Below the pieces are notes generated by a model. The model was not told the DNA's origin. It searched no databases and saw only the letters and a list, made by a program, of their open reading frames with translations. From Phenylobacterium zucineum HLK1 (GTDB lineage: Bacteria > Pseudomonadota > Alphaproteobacteria > Caulobacterales > Caulobacteraceae), in the NCBI RefSeq assembly GCF_000017265.1, contig NC_011144.1, positions 620,001 through 684,000 of the forward strand: a stretch of 64,000 bases of DNA, written 5' to 3'. Made by a program: the position numbers and the translations under genes. This document shows positions 1 through 9,246 of the stretch, in pieces; positions within the stretch are counted from its first letter, which is position 1, and every line of letters starts with the position of its first letter.

Positions 1-47
1 GGGGTCCCGCGAAGGACCTCCCCCTCGACGGCGACGAGGAAGATTGA
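1..47 (+). CDS. atpI: AtpI C-terminal end (partial)
   Basis: Only the last 14 codons are visible, reading to a TGA at 45-47 and ending in the acidic tail DLPLDGDEED. The AtpI assignment rests on position: the accessory protein AtpI normally lies directly upstream of atpB in alphaproteobacterial F0 operons, and AtpI proteins often end in a charged tail. The tail sequence alone would not identify it. The stop lies 16 bases before the atpB start, which fits one transcript. Confidence 0.55.
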   Translation, partial: GPAKDLPLDGDEED

Positions 48-63
48 GGGAGTTCGAGGCGGC

Positions 64-849
64 ATGGCCGACCCGATGCACCAGTTCGAGGTCCAGAAGA
101 TCGTGGACCTCCCGGATCTGACCATCCCCGGCGTGGGCGTCATCGATATGGCGTTCACCAACTCGACGCTGGCCATGACCCTGGCCGCCGCCGGGATCGC
201 CACGTTCTTCGGCCTGGCCACGGCGCGCGGCGCAGTGGTTCCCGGCCGTCTGCAGATGATCGGCGAGGCGGCCTTCGGCTACATCGACGACCTGACGACC
301 AGCATCATCGGCCACGAAGGCAAGCGGTTCTTCCCGTTCGTCTTCACGCTCTTCCTGTTCATCCTGGCGATGAACCTGCTGGGCATGTTCCTGGTGTTCA
401 CGGCGACGTCGCAGCTCGCCGTCACCGCGACGCTCGCGGCCCTGACGATCCTCCTGGTGCTGATCGTCGGCTTCGCCCGCAACGGCCACAACATGTACAA
501 GCTGTTCGTCCCCTCGGGCGTGCCCTGGTACATGCTGATCCTGGTGACCCCGATCGAGCTGATCTCGTTCCTGCTCCGGCCGGTCACCCTGGCGCTTCGT
601 CTCTTCGGCAACATGCTCGGCGGCCACGTGGCCCTGAAGGTGTTCGCCGGTTTCGTGGTCTCGCTGGGCGCGCTGGCGGCCGGCGGCGGCCTCGGGCTGC
701 TGGGCATCCCCGGCGCCCTGCTGTCGCTGGGCGGCGTCGTCGCCCTGACGGCCCTGGAGTTCCTGGTGGCGTTCCTCCAGGCCTTCGTCTTCGCAGTTCT
801 GGCCTGCGTCTATCTCAACGACGTGGTCAACCTCGGCCATCACCACTGA
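64..849 (+). CDS. atpB: F0F1 ATP synthase subunit a
   Basis: This is the 261-residue proton-channel subunit of the F0 sector in the inner membrane. It has several hydrophobic helices and the signature RLFGNMLGGH near residue 180, which contains the essential arginine that faces the c-ring carboxylate. The C-terminal helix ends in a histidine-rich tail. GGGAGTTCGAGGCGGC before the ATG provides a ribosome site. It is followed by atpE, atpF' and atpF on the same strand, so it belongs to the usual alphaproteobacterial F0 operon, separate from the F1 genes. Length and motif are normal. Confidence 0.97.
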   Translation: MADPMHQFEVQKIVDLPDLTIPGVGVIDMAFTNSTLAMTLAAAGIATFFGLATARGAVVPGRLQMIGEAAFGYIDDLTTSIIGHEGKRFFPFVFTLFLFILAMNLLGMFLVFTATSQLAVTATLAALTILLVLIVGFARNGHNMYKLFVPSGVPWYMLILVTPIELISFLLRPVTLALRLFGNMLGGHVALKVFAGFVVSLGALAAGGGLGLLGIPGALLSLGGVVALTALEFLVAFLQAFVFAVLACVYLNDVVNLGHHH

Positions 850-901
850 TCGGCCGGCAGTACGAACCTTCAACTCTCAACTTCGGTAGGACTAGGACAT
901 C

Positions 902-1126
902 ATGGAAGCGGAAGCCGCTAAGTACATCGGCGCTGGTCTCGCGACCCTCGGCATGATCGGCGCGGGCATCGGCGTGGGCACCCTCTTCAGCGGGTTCCTG
1001 CAAGGCGCCACCCGCAATCCGTCCGCCGCCGGCGGCCAGTTCACGAACCTCATCCTGGGCGCGGCTCTGACCGAAGCGCTGGGCATCCTGGCCTTCGTGC
1101 TCGGCCTGCTGATCCTCTTCAGCTAA
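902..1126 (+). CDS. atpE: F0F1 ATP synthase subunit c
   Basis: This 74-residue proteolipid forms the rotating c-ring. It shows the hairpin of two hydrophobic helices joined by a polar loop (TRNPSAAGGQ). The proton-carrying glutamate lies in the second helix in the motif LTEALGI. The first helix has the glycine-rich face GMIGAGIGVGTL typical of c subunits. It lies 52 bases after atpB and 72 bases before the b' subunit. A GC-rich dyad in the following gap could help set subunit stoichiometry, but this is only an inference. Confidence 0.97.
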   Translation: MEAEAAKYIGAGLATLGMIGAGIGVGTLFSGFLQGATRNPSAAGGQFTNLILGAALTEALGILAFVLGLLILFS

Positions 1127-1198
1127 GTCAAAGACCCGTCGGGCCGGCGCGCCGTTCCGCGGCGGCGCCGGCTCAACGCATAAGGACGTCCGAGCCAG

Positions 1199-1819
1199 AT
1201 GGCGACTGAGTCCCCTAGCGCGCCGCCCGTCGGCGCCCACGACGGCAATCCCGCCGCCGAAGCCGCTGAGGCTGTGCACGGCCACGAGGTCCCCGCGGGC
1301 GCCTCGGAAGTCGCGGCGCACGGCGGCGAGGGCGGCGGCCTGCCGCAGTTCGAGGTCGAGTACTGGGGCGGCCAGATCATCTGGCTGCTGATCCTGTTCG
1401 CGATCCTCTACTTCCTGTTCGCGAAGGTGTTCACGCCGCGCTACCGCAAGGTTGTCGAGGCGCGCGCCGAGACGATCGCCGGCGCGCTGGAGGAAGCCCG
1501 CCGCGTGCAGGCCGAGGCCGACAACCAGGCGGCGGCGGTGAAGGCCGAGGTCGAGCAGGCCCGGTCGAGCGCCCGCAAGGTCGTGGCCGACGCCAACGCC
1601 AAGGCGGCGGCCGAGCTGGCCCGCAGCCAGGCGGCCGAAGACGCGCGGCTCAACGCCGAGCTGGACCAGGCCGAGCAGCGCATCCGCAAGATGCGCGACG
1701 GGGCCATGACCAACGTCGAGGCGATCGCCGCGGACACGGCCAAGACCATCGTCGAGAAGCTGACCGGCAAGGCGGTGACGCCGGCCGAAGCCGGCGCGCT
1801 CAGCGCCACGCGCTCCTAG
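1199..1819 (+). CDS. atpF': F0F1 ATP synthase subunit b'
   Basis: This is one of two peripheral-stalk b-type subunits, and the b' form is typical of alphaproteobacteria and phototrophs. It has a rather long Ala/Pro/Gly-rich N terminus of about 50 residues, one membrane helix near residues 58-77 (IIWLLILFAILYFLFAKVF), then a long charged Ala/Glu-rich coiled coil. The total of 206 residues is longer than many b' subunits because of the N-terminal extension. It lies 10 bases before atpF. Confidence 0.93.
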   Translation: MATESPSAPPVGAHDGNPAAEAAEAVHGHEVPAGASEVAAHGGEGGGLPQFEVEYWGGQIIWLLILFAILYFLFAKVFTPRYRKVVEARAETIAGALEEARRVQAEADNQAAAVKAEVEQARSSARKVVADANAKAAAELARSQAAEDARLNAELDQAEQRIRKMRDGAMTNVEAIAADTAKTIVEKLTGKAVTPAEAGALSATRS

Positions 1820-1829
1820 AGGACAGAAG

Positions 1830-2333
1830 ATGCCTGCTTTCCTGAATCCGGCCGAGGCGGAGTTCTGGGTCGGCGCCGGCCTGCTGATCTTCCTGGGGAT
1901 CGTCTTCTTCGGCGCCAAGGCCCACAAGGCCATCGCCGCGGCGCTCGACGCCAAGGCGGCCTCGATCCAGGCCAACCTCGACGAGGCGGCCCGGATCCGC
2001 GACGAGGCCCGCCGCCTGCTCGAGGGCCTGCAGGCCGAACGGGCCGAGGCCGAGCGCCAGGCGAAGGAGATGCTGGCGACCGCCGAGGTCCAGGTCCGTC
2101 AGTTCGAGGCCGAGGCGAAGGCCAAGCTGGAGGAGGCCATCGAGCGCCGCCGCCGGATGGCCGAGCAGAAGATCGCCACCGCCGAAGCCCAGGCCGCCGC
2201 CGAGGTCAAGGCCGCCGCCGCCGAGCTCGCAGCTCAGATGGCCGAAAGCGTCCTGGCCCAGCGCCTGACCGGCGCGAAGGCGGACCCGCTGGTCGACCGC
2301 GCGATCGGCCAGCTCGCCTCGAAGCTTCAGTAG
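1830..2333 (+). CDS. atpF: F0F1 ATP synthase subunit b
   Basis: This 167-residue stalk subunit has an N-terminal membrane helix (WVGAGLLIFLGIVFFGAKA) followed by a coiled coil rich in Ala, Glu, Arg and Gln that reaches toward F1. AGAGGACAGAAG before the ATG is a good ribosome site. It is the last gene of the F0 operon here, since the next gene is on the opposite strand. With b' it forms the heterodimeric stator. Confidence 0.95.
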   Translation: MPAFLNPAEAEFWVGAGLLIFLGIVFFGAKAHKAIAAALDAKAASIQANLDEAARIRDEARRLLEGLQAERAEAERQAKEMLATAEVQVRQFEAEAKAKLEEAIERRRRMAEQKIATAEAQAAAEVKAAAAELAAQMAESVLAQRLTGAKADPLVDRAIGQLASKLQ

Positions 2334-2340
2334 GAAAAGA

Positions 2341-2739
2341 TCAGCGGCGGCGCATGAAGCGCCGCCGCACCTTCACGGCGAACCGCGCTCGCTTCGGAAG
2401 CACCAGCCGCTCGACCCGCAGATACTGCTGCCAGAACACCGGCAGAACCTCGGGCTCGCGCCGGAGCAGCCGGCGGATCGGGAAGACCATCTTCGGGTGC
2501 GCCCGCTGGAACTTCACGAACTGCCGTCGGGCGTAGAACGAGTTCCGCAGCACGATCATCAGGCCGACCACGATGACCGGGATTCCGCCCGGTCCGGGCA
2601 GGGGGGCGATCAGGACGCCCAGCGCCACGATCGCCAGTCCAAGCAGCACGAGGCCCCACCGCACGAGGCGGGCCACAATCTCGCGCGCGAGATCGTCCGT
2701 GGCGCGGTAGACGCGCAAAGAGGGCATGGCGAAAGTCAC
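2341..2739 (-). CDS. PGPGW-type small membrane protein
   Basis: This 132-residue protein of unknown function has one or two hydrophobic segments around residues 24-65, split by the motif APLPGPGGIPVIVVGL. That motif is the hallmark of the PGPGW family of putative transmembrane proteins. The C-terminal half is very basic and ends in RRRFMRRR, probably on the cytoplasmic side. It converges with atpF, with 7 bases between the stop codons. Family membership is from recognition of the motif, and the role is unknown. Confidence 0.75.
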   Translation of the reverse strand: MTFAMPSLRVYRATDDLAREIVARLVRWGLVLLGLAIVALGVLIAPLPGPGGIPVIVVGLMIVLRNSFYARRQFVKFQRAHPKMVFPIRRLLRREPEVLPVFWQQYLRVERLVLPKRARFAVKVRRRFMRRR

Positions 2740-2932
2740 GATTCAAACCTGGGAGCGCGCGGCGAAGCGGGGAGGTTCCGCCGTCACGCTCCAGATATGC
2801 GAACGACCCTCGGAGTCGTAAAGGCGAGGGCGCGTTAAATTTTCCTAACCCGCACCTATTCCAAGGCTGATGGCGCCGGCGCCACACCCTCCGATGCAAA
2901 GTCGTCACAGATGCGCCGAGGCGCCGCCACAA

Positions 2933-4459
2933 TCACTCGGCGGGCGGCGTCCAGGCGAGCTTCGGCTTCCGCGCCGCGAGGGTCTCGTCCAGGCGACGCA
3001 GGGGAGCCAGGAACGGCGCGCCCTTGAACCGCTCGGCTTCGCCCGCCTTGGCGGCGCCGGCGAGCGCCCGGAGCGCCTCGCAGAACCGGTCGAGCTCCGC
3101 CTTCGACTCCGTCTCGGTCGGCTCGATGAGCATCGCGCCGTGGACGACCAGCGGGAAGTACATGGTCATGGGGTGGAAGCCCTCGTCGATCATCGCCTTG
3201 GCGAAGTCGAGGGTGGTGACGCCCGTGCCGTCCAGCCAGGCGTCGTCGAACAGGGCCTCGTGCATGCACGGACCCTCGGGGAAGGCCGGGCTCATGACGT
3301 CGGACAGCCGGGCCTTGACGTAGTTGGCGTTCAGCACGGCGTCCTCGGCGACCTGACGCAGGCCGTCGGCGCCGTGGCTGAGCATGTAGGCGTAGGCGCG
3401 GACGAACATGCCCATCTGGCCGTGGAAGGCGCACATGCGGCCGAAGCCGGCGTCCTGCTCCTGGAGACCCAGGGCGTCGGGGCCGCTGACGATCCAGGGG
3501 GCGGGGGCGAAGGGGGCGAGGGCCTGCGAGAGCACCACCGGGCCTGCGCCGGGACCGCCGCCGCCGTGCGGGGTGGAGAAGGTCTTGTGCAGGTTGATGT
3601 GCATGGCGTCGACGCCGAGGTCGCCGGGGCGGACCTTGCCGACGATGGCGTTGAAATTGGCGCCGTCGCAGTAGAAATAGGCGCCGGCGTCGTGAGTTAG
3701 TCGAGCAATTTCAATGACATCGCGCTCGAAAAGACCGCAGGTGTTGGGGTTCGTGACCATGATGGCCGCAACGTCCGGGCCGAGCTTGGCGGCGAGGTCG
3801 GAAAGGTCCACGCGGCCGTCGTCGGTCTGGGCGATCTCGGTCACCGAATAGCCGACGAAGGCGGCGGTGGCCGGGTTGGTCCCGTGCGCCGAGGTCGGGA
3901 CCAGCACGGTGCGGCGGTGGCCCTGGCCGGCCGCCTCGTGGGCCGCCTTGATGCACAGCAGGCCGCAGAGCTCGCCGTGGGCGCCGGCCTTGGGAGACAG
4001 CGCGACGGCCGGCATGCCGGTCAGGGTCTTCAGCCAGTGGGCGAGGCGGTCCATGAGCTGCAGCGCGCCCTGGGTCGTGGAGACCGGCTGCAGCGGGTGC
4101 AGGTCGGCGAAGCCCGCCAGCCGCGCCATCTTCTCGTTCAGGCGCGGGTTGTGCTTCATGGTGCACGAGCCCAGCGGATAGAGCGCCAGGTCGATGGCGT
4201 GGTTCTTCTGGGACAGGCGGACGTAGTGGCGCACGGCCTCGGGCTCGGAAAGGCCCGGCAGATCCACGCCGTCGCGGGTCAGGCCCGCCAGGTCGTCGGC
4301 GTCGGGGCCGTCCGGCAGGTCGACGCCGGTCTTGTCCCAGCCGCCCACCTCGAACAGCAGCGGCTCGTCCTGGAGGAGGCCGCGGCCGCCGGTCAGCGAG
4401 GTCTGGGCGGGCTCGGCGGCCTCGGGGCGGGTGGGGCGGCCCACGTTCAGCATGCTCAT
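2933..4459 (-). CDS. gcvPB: Glycine dehydrogenase (decarboxylating) subunit 2
   Basis: This is the C-terminal half of the P-protein of the glycine cleavage system, encoded as a separate 508-residue protein. It binds pyridoxal phosphate, decarboxylates glycine and passes the aminomethyl group to GcvH. The PLP lysine is K292 in the motif [18 protein letters not shown]. Its start overlaps the gcvPA stop by 4 bases, which indicates translational coupling. A two-gene P-protein is common in Caulobacterales and other bacteria, whereas E. coli has one fused GcvP. It is the last gene of the gcvT-H-PA-PB operon. Confidence 0.97.
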   Translation of the reverse strand: MSMLNVGRPTRPEAAEPAQTSLTGGRGLLQDEPLLFEVGGWDKTGVDLPDGPDADDLAGLTRDGVDLPGLSEPEAVRHYVRLSQKNHAIDLALYPLGSCTMKHNPRLNEKMARLAGFADLHPLQPVSTTQGALQLMDRLAHWLKTLTGMPAVALSPKAGAHGELCGLLCIKAAHEAAGQGHRRTVLVPTSAHGTNPATAAFVGYSVTEIAQTDDGRVDLSDLAAKLGPDVAAIMVTNPNTCGLFERDVIEIARLTHDAGAYFYCDGANFNAIVGKVRPGDLGVDAMHINLHKTFSTPHGGGGPGAGPVVLSQALAPFAPAPWIVSGPDALGLQEQDAGFGRMCAFHGQMGMFVRAYAYMLSHGADGLRQVAEDAVLNANYVKARLSDVMSPAFPEGPCMHEALFDDAWLDGTGVTTLDFAKAMIDEGFHPMTMYFPLVVHGAMLIEPTETESKAELDRFCEALRALAGAAKAGEAERFKGAPFLAPLRRLDETLAARKPKLAWTPPAE

Positions 4460-5784
4460 CGGGCGAGCGCGTCCTTCAGCGCGGCGATGTCGTCGGAGGT
4501 GGTGGTCTCGGTGGCGCAGAGCAGCAGGACGTCGTCCAGGCCCGCGCCGGGATCCAGGCGCGAGAACGGCACGCCGGCGACGACGCCGTCGGCCAGCAGG
4601 CGCTCGACGAGGTCGGCGGCCGGGCCCTTGGTGCGCACGGCGATCTCGTTGAAGAACCGCGGCGTCAGCACCTCGAGCCCCGCGGCCTCCACGGCGGCCT
4701 TCAGCTCGCGGGCGCGGGCGTGGTTCACCCGGGCGAGCTGGGAGAGCCCCTTGCCGCCCAGCAGCGACAGGTGGATCGAGAACGCCAGGGCGCAGAGCCC
4801 CGAGTTGGTGCAGATGTTCGAGGTCGCCTTCTCGCGGCGGATGTGCTGCTCGCGGGTCGACAGCGTCAGCACGTAGCCGCGCCGGCCCTCGGCGTCGACC
4901 GTCTCGCCGCAGAGGCGGCCGGGCATGTTGCGGACGAACTTCTCGCGGCAGGCGAAGAGGCCGACGTAGGGGCCGCCGTAGTTCAGCGCGTTGCCGATCG
5001 ACTGGCCCTCGGCCACGGCGATGTCGGCGCCCATCTCGCCCGGCGACTTCAGCAGGCCGTAGGCGACGGCCTCGGTCGTGACCACGATCAGCAGGGCGCC
5101 CTTGGCGTGGGCGGCCTCGGCGATCTTCGACACGTCGGTGACCACGCCGAAGACGTTGGGGGTCTGGACGACGACGCAGGCGGTCTCGGCGTCGATCGCC
5201 TCGATGACCGCGGCCTCGGCGTCGATCGCGGCCGGCTGGCGGACGATCTCCATGCCCTCGGCGTGGGCGATGGTCTGGGTCGTGGCGGCGTAGTGCGGAT
5301 GCAGGCCGCCCGAGAGGATCGCCTTCTCGCGGCGGGTCACCCGCTGGGCCATCATCACGGCCTCGGCGCAGGCGGTCGAGCCGTCGTACATCGAGGCGTT
5401 GGCCACATCGAGGCCGGTCAGGCGCGCGACCTGGGTCTGGAACTCGAACAGGACCTGCAGCGTGCCCTGGGCGATCTCGGGCTGGTAGGGCGTGTAGCTG
5501 GTCAGGAACTCGGACCGCTGGATGATGTGGTCCACGGTGGCCGGCACGTGGTGGCGGTAGGCGCCGGCGCCGCAGAAGAACGGCCCCGCCCCGGCGGCGC
5601 GGTTGAGGGCGGCGAGGCCGGAAAGCTCGCGCTCCACCTCCAGCTCGCCCGCGTGCGGCGCAAGGCCGATGGCCGGATTGCGCGCGGCCGCCGGCACGTC
5701 GGCGAACAGCGCGTCCACGTCGGGCGCCCCGATGACGCCGAGCATCTGCGCGCGGTCTTCGGGGGTGAGGGGCAGGTATCTCAT
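4456..5784 (-). CDS. gcvPA: Glycine dehydrogenase (decarboxylating) subunit 1
   Basis: This is the N-terminal half of the glycine cleavage P-protein, 442 residues long. It begins [19 protein letters not shown], contains the conserved stretch [15 protein letters not shown], and shows the AGGxHP-like motif [12 protein letters not shown]. It pairs with GcvPB to form the active heterotetramer. It follows gcvH after a 150-base gap that holds a palindromic repeat element, and overlaps gcvPB by 4 bases. Confidence 0.97.
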   Translation of the reverse strand: MRYLPLTPEDRAQMLGVIGAPDVDALFADVPAAARNPAIGLAPHAGELEVERELSGLAALNRAAGAGPFFCGAGAYRHHVPATVDHIIQRSEFLTSYTPYQPEIAQGTLQVLFEFQTQVARLTGLDVANASMYDGSTACAEAVMMAQRVTRREKAILSGGLHPHYAATTQTIAHAEGMEIVRQPAAIDAEAAVIEAIDAETACVVVQTPNVFGVVTDVSKIAEAAHAKGALLIVVTTEAVAYGLLKSPGEMGADIAVAEGQSIGNALNYGGPYVGLFACREKFVRNMPGRLCGETVDAEGRRGYVLTLSTREQHIRREKATSNICTNSGLCALAFSIHLSLLGGKGLSQLARVNHARARELKAAVEAAGLEVLTPRFFNEIAVRTKGPAADLVERLLADGVVAGVPFSRLDPGAGLDDVLLLCATETTTSDDIAALKDALAR

Positions 5785-5820
5785 CGGGTCAGATCCAGCA
5801 GGCGTGCGGCGTCCTCCGTT

Positions 5821-5922
5821 TCGTCATCCCCCGGTCGCGGAGCGATCCGGGGGGACCCATGCGGCGCTCGAGGCTCGGCTTGGGTCCCCCGGACCGGCCT
5901 TTGGCCGGCCGTGGGATGACGA
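5821..5922. repeat. Palindromic extragenic element between gcvH and gcvPA
   Basis: The element begins TCGTCATCCC and ends GGGATGACGA, which are inverted copies. Inside is a second inverted pair: GGGGGGACCCA on the left and TGGGTCCCCC on the right. The architecture matches the longer elements at 8087-8196 and 12242-12347 (ends with GTCAT / ATGAC), although the interior has diverged. It fills most of the gap between gcvH and gcvPA and would form a stable hairpin in the operon mRNA, where it may affect stability or partial termination. Confidence 0.75.
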
Positions 5923-5934
5923 ACGGGATCGGCG

Positions 5935-6300
5935 TCAGGAATTGGCGACGAAGGCGTCGTAGGCGGCCTTGTCCATCAGGCCGTCCAGCTCGGCGGGGTC
6001 GGCGACCCGGACCTTGGCGAACCAGCCGCCGGCCTCGGGCTCGGCGTTGACGGTCTCGGGGGCGCCCGAGAGGGCCTCGTTCGCCTCGACCACCTCGCCG
6101 GTGACCGGGGCGTAGACGTCGGAGGCGGCCTTGACGCTCTCGACCACGGCGAAGGCGTCGCCGGCCTTCACCTGGCGGCCGACCTCGGGGACCTCGACGA
6201 ACACCACGTCGCCGAGCTGCTCGGCGGCGTGGGCGGTGATCCCGATGGTGGCCACGTCGCCGTCGAGGGCGACCCACTCGTGATCCTTGGTGAAGCGCAT
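5935..6300 (-). CDS. gcvH: Glycine cleavage system H protein
   Basis: This 121-residue lipoyl carrier shuttles the aminomethyl group from the P-protein to the T-protein. The lipoylated lysine is K57 in the motif [12 protein letters not shown]. The N terminus [13 protein letters not shown] is typical of GcvH. It lies between gcvT and gcvPA on the minus strand and is separated from both by palindromic repeats. Confidence 0.97.
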   Translation of the reverse strand: MRFTKDHEWVALDGDVATIGITAHAAEQLGDVVFVEVPEVGRQVKAGDAFAVVESVKAASDVYAPVTGEVVEANEALSGAPETVNAEPEAGGWFAKVRVADPAELDGLMDKAAYDAFVANS

Positions 6301-6337
6301 GGGGTCTAGCTCCTGGGGATGGGTGCGCGGCCTGGCG

Positions 6338-6466
6338 CCCTCCTCCCCCGTCGGGGGAGGGGGACCATGCGCAGCATGGTGGTGGGGGCTTGCGGGCGAG
6401 CGCGGCGGACGGGGCTGGCCCCCTCCACCGCTGTCGCGGTCCCCCTCCCCCGACGGGGGAGGAGGG
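6338..6466. repeat. MITE-like element with perfect 29-bp inverted ends
   Basis: The left end (6338-6366) and right end (6438-6466) are exact inverted copies over 29 bases, as checked base by base. Each end is itself partly palindromic around CCCCCGTCGGGGG. The centre holds further small dyads (CCATGCGCAGCATGG). A related sequence sharing the core GGGGGAGGGGGACC lies inside asnB at 37001-37077. It sits in the gcvT-gcvH spacer, so it is transcribed within the operon. No coding capacity is seen. Mobility by a transposase in trans is an inference. Confidence 0.85.
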
Positions 6467-6493
6467 TGGATATCGATGTCGCCGCCGAGCCCA

Positions 6494-7636
6494 TCACGAC
6501 GCCTTGCGGACGTAGCGGTGGGGGACGAAGGGGGTCTTCACGACCTCGCAGGCCTGGGGCTTGCCGCGGACGATGACCTTCAGCTTCGTGCCGGCTTCCG
6601 AATGCAGCGGGGGCACGAAGGCCAGGGCGATGCCGGCGCGCAGGGTGGGGGAGAAGCCGCCCGAGGTGACGACGCCGATCACCTGGCCGGCCTCGTCGGC
6701 CACTTCCGCGCCCTCGCGGGCCGGGGCGCCTTCCAGCACCCTCAGGCCGACGCGGACGCGGGCGGGGCCCTCGGACAGCTCCTTGACGATCCGGGCCGCG
6801 CCCGGGAAGTCGCGCTGCTCGCGGCGGTTCCTGTTGATGGCGAAGGTCAGGCCCGCCTCGACCGGGCTGACGGTCTCGTCGAGGTCGTGGCCGTAGAGCG
6901 GCAGGCCGGCCTCCAGCCGCAGGGAATCGCGGGCGCCCAGGCCGATGGGCTTGACCCGCTCGTCGGCCAGCAGGGTGTTCCAGACGAAGGTCGCGGCATG
7001 GGCGGGGACCGAGATCTCGAAGCCGTCCTCCCCGGTGTAGCCCGAGCGCGAGACGATGCAGTCGACGCCGAACGCCTCGATGCGGCGGATGTCCATGAAG
7101 GCCATGGTCGCGACCTCGGGCGCATGGACCTTCAGGGCCTCGGCCGCCTTGGGGCCCTGCAGGGCCAGCAGCGCGCGGTCCTCCAGGCGCTCGACGTCCA
7201 CCTGGCCGGCCAGCTCGTCGTCGATGACCTTGAAGTCGTTCTCCTTGCAGGCGCCGTTGACCACCAGGAAGAGGCCCGGATCGGGCGCCCCGCCCGGGCC
7301 GGTCGGGCGGCCGGCCATCAGGTCGTCGATGATCCCGCCCTTCCTGTTCAGCAGCAGGGAATACTTCTGCTTGCCGGGCTTCAGGCCGATGAAGTCGCCG
7401 GGGACGATCTCCTCGATGGCCGAGAGCGGCGAGACGCCGGTCAGGCGCGCCTGGCCCATGTGGGAGACGTCGAACAGGCCCGCGTGCTCGCGCACCCACA
7501 GGTGCTCCTTCAGCACGCCCTCGGCGTACTGCACGGGCATGGAGTAGCCGGCGAAGGGGACCATCTTCGCCCCCAGCGCCACGTGCGCCTCAGTGAGCGG
7601 GGTGGTCTTCAGGACCGTTTCGGGATGGTCGGACAC
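6494..7636 (-). CDS. gcvT: Glycine cleavage system T protein (aminomethyltransferase)
   Basis: This enzyme transfers the methylene group from the aminomethyl-lipoyl H protein to tetrahydrofolate and releases ammonia. The 380-residue form starts at a GTG at 7636 ([18 protein letters not shown]), chosen because GGAG lies 7 bases upstream. The longer in-frame ATG at 7687 would run close to the riboswitch. Typical motifs are [20 protein letters not shown] and [13 protein letters not shown]. It is the first gene of the operon and lies directly behind the glycine riboswitch. Confidence 0.95.
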   Translation of the reverse strand: MSDHPETVLKTTPLTEAHVALGAKMVPFAGYSMPVQYAEGVLKEHLWVREHAGLFDVSHMGQARLTGVSPLSAIEEIVPGDFIGLKPGKQKYSLLLNRKGGIIDDLMAGRPTGPGGAPDPGLFLVVNGACKENDFKVIDDELAGQVDVERLEDRALLALQGPKAAEALKVHAPEVATMAFMDIRRIEAFGVDCIVSRSGYTGEDGFEISVPAHAATFVWNTLLADERVKPIGLGARDSLRLEAGLPLYGHDLDETVSPVEAGLTFAINRNRREQRDFPGAARIVKELSEGPARVRVGLRVLEGAPAREGAEVADEAGQVIGVVTSGGFSPTLRAGIALAFVPPLHSEAGTKLKVIVRGKPQACEVVKTPFVPHRYVRKAS

Positions 7637-7699
7637 GAGAGGGACTCCGGCTGACGATGCGGCGAGCGGCCGGGGCCCGCCCCGCACCGTCCGCGCCCC

Positions 7700-7905
7700 C
7701 GCTGTCCCTTGGCCTGAGAGATTTCGAGCCGTCCGGTGGTTGGACGGCCCCCTGCTCCTTCGGCGCCCGCGTCCCTTATGAGGCGCGGAACTTTCCAGCG
7801 TTCATCAGCCCGCGCGGTCCTTTTGCCTGAGCGTTTCCGGGGCGGTTGCGCCTTCGGCTCCCTCCGCGGCCCGGAGGCCTTGGAAGATCTCTCCCGCGAG
7901 AGTCG
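7700..7905 (-). promoter_or_regulatory. Tandem glycine riboswitch upstream of gcvT
   Basis: Read on the minus strand, two aptamer-like units follow one another. The first opens with CGGGAGAGATCT, contains GCCGAAGGCGCAA and closes with CTCAGGCAAAAGGACC. The second contains GCCGAAGGAGCA and closes with CTCAGGCCAAGGGACAG. These are the conserved blocks of the glycine aptamer (GGAGAG, GCCGAAGG-GCAA, CUCAGGCAAAAGGAC). The short linker between units includes GCTGGAAAGTTCC. Position directly before gcvT is the classic setting, where glycine binding turns on the degradative operon. The exact boundaries are approximate. Confidence 0.93.
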
Positions 7906-7962
7906 GCCGGACCCTGTTGGAAGGCGGAACGGGAGTCAACGGCCGAGTGCGGTGGAGGCGGC

Positions 7963-8048
7963 CCCCTCTCCCCCCGAGCGCAGCTCGGAGAGGGAGAGGG
8001 TCGGGGAGAGGGAGAGGGTCGGGGAGAGGGCGAGCGGAGCGAGGGGGC
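7963..8048. repeat. Purine-rich 18-bp tandem repeat with adjoining dyad
   Basis: Two exact copies of an 18-base unit beginning GGAGAGGGAGAGGG lie at 7987-8004 and 8005-8022, with a partial third copy after them. The upstream strand holds the complementary CTCTCC run and the dyad GAGC-GCA-GCTC, so the region can fold back. It lies in the non-coding gap between the riboswitch and the terminase-like gene. No gene is seen in it. Confidence 0.7.
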
Positions 8049-8086
8049 GTCCACGAACCACAGAACCACACGGACGGGGCCTTTCT

Positions 8087-8196
8087 CCCTCGTCATCGCC
8101 CGGCCTGTCCGGGCGACCCAGCCTGGGGCGTGGGCGGGCTTTGCTGCGGAAGGGCTTCGGGATGCGCAGCCCGGACGAGCCGGGCCATGACGAGGG
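8087..8196. repeat. REP-like element, copy 1
   Basis: The element is bounded by CCCTCGTCAT and its inverse ATGACGAGGG. Its reverse complement aligns along most of its length with the element at 12242-12347, sharing the blocks CATCCCGAAGCC and GGCTGGGTCGCCCGGACA. The two copies are therefore members of one family in opposite orientation, about 4 kb apart, and they flank an accessory segment. No coding capacity is seen. Confidence 0.8.
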
Positions 8197-8242
8197 CGGG
8201 GCGGCGCCCCCGCTCATGGCCGCCCCCTCGCGGCGGCGGGCC

Positions 8243-9124
8243 TCACGTCCACCCCTCGGGATCGTGCGGCCGCTCCGCCGCCTCCGATCCGGGCCCCGAC
8301 TCCGGCCCCGACTCCGGACCCGCCCCCGGACCCGCCCCCAGACCCGCCCCGGGCGCGGGCAGCGCCCCCGCGCCCCCATGCGGCCAGCGGCCCTTCTTCA
8401 TCAGCCCCGGCGGGAAGCTCCACGGCCCTTCGCCCACCCGCACCGGCACGCACCGGTCGGCGTCGGGCTGGTAGGTCACCACCCGCATCGCCCCGTCCTC
8501 GCGCTCCTCCAGGCGGAAGTGCTTCAGGATCAGGCGCTGGGTTTCGGGCGCCTCCTCGGGTTCTGCGGGTTTCAGCCGCGCGTGCGTGCGCGGCGACCAC
8601 ACCGCCGCCATCCAGCGCAGCTGCCCCAGCCGCACGTGCGTCAGGTACGCGGTCTCGGGCGTGGCCCCCATGGCCAGCTCCCAGCCGGTGTCGCAGAACG
8701 CCTCGGCCTGCGCCTGCCGGGCCATCCGCATCGCCTCGGCGAACTCGGGCACGTCGCGGCGCCACAGGTTCACGGTCGAATTGGCCGGCATGTCCCGGTC
8801 GCGGCAGATGGCGCTCAGGCTCTCGCCCGCGCACAGCCGGGTGTAGATCTCGTTGGCGACCACGGGGCAGTAGGTGGTCATCCCCCCGGTCCCCATCCGC
8901 CCGGCCTCGCGCCTGGCCCGCTCCAGCCGCAGGCCCAGCGTCGGCCGCTCGTTGGCCCAGCGGCGGAAGGTGTTGCGCGAGGGCATGAACGGCTCGCGGC
9001 AGATCGCCGCCAGGCTCTCCCCCGCCGCCACCCGCTTCAGCACCGCCTTCGCCAGAGCGTACTGGTAGCGCACATAGCGCCGCACCCGCGCCGACCCCTC
9101 GGCCGGCAGGCCCGCATCGTCCAT
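8243..9124 (-). CDS. Terminase small subunit-like HTH protein
   Basis: This protein of about 293 residues starts at the ATG at 9124; a TTG at 9139 is an in-frame alternative. It has two similar helix-turn-helix-like units, each built around a G-E-S-L-x-A-I-C-R-x(3)-M-P motif: AAGESLAAICREPFMPSRNTF and CAGESLSAICRDRDMPANST. This arrangement resembles Sf6-type phage terminase small subunits, which bind DNA. The C-terminal 40 residues are low-complexity Gly/Pro/Ser. No large terminase, portal or capsid gene is nearby. An SOS-type operator lies about 120 bases upstream. A stand-alone DNA-binding regulator is an equally good reading. Confidence 0.65.
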   Translation of the reverse strand: MDDAGLPAEGSARVRRYVRYQYALAKAVLKRVAAGESLAAICREPFMPSRNTFRRWANERPTLGLRLERARREAGRMGTGGMTTYCPVVANEIYTRLCAGESLSAICRDRDMPANSTVNLWRRDVPEFAEAMRMARQAQAEAFCDTGWELAMGATPETAYLTHVRLGQLRWMAAVWSPRTHARLKPAEPEEAPETQRLILKHFRLEEREDGAMRVVTYQPDADRCVPVRVGEGPWSFPPGLMKKGRWPHGGAGALPAPGAGLGAGPGAGPESGPESGPGSEAAERPHDPEGWT

Positions 9125-9246
9125 CGCGACGTCCCGCAAATGATCTGAGGAAAAGCGCCCCGCGCGCCCCGGCCGCCCTCTCAGGCCCCGCCGGACGCAG
9201 TCATCGACGCTGCCGAAATCCTCTCAAAAACGCGTGCGAATGTCAA

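Noticed and set aside
827..1975. Long open frame antisense to atpE and the b subunits (and similar frames antisense to gcvT, iorA, nrdJ, norZ, the TonB receptor)
   Set aside because: High GC leaves few stops in antisense frames. The peptides are low-complexity (Arg/Ala/Gly/Pro-rich) and overlap well-identified genes.
2834..2848. CtrA-like site TTAA-ATTTTCC-TAAC upstream of the PGPGW gene
   Set aside because: The second half-site is shifted by one base from the TTAA-N7-TTAA pattern, and nothing links the gene to the cell cycle.
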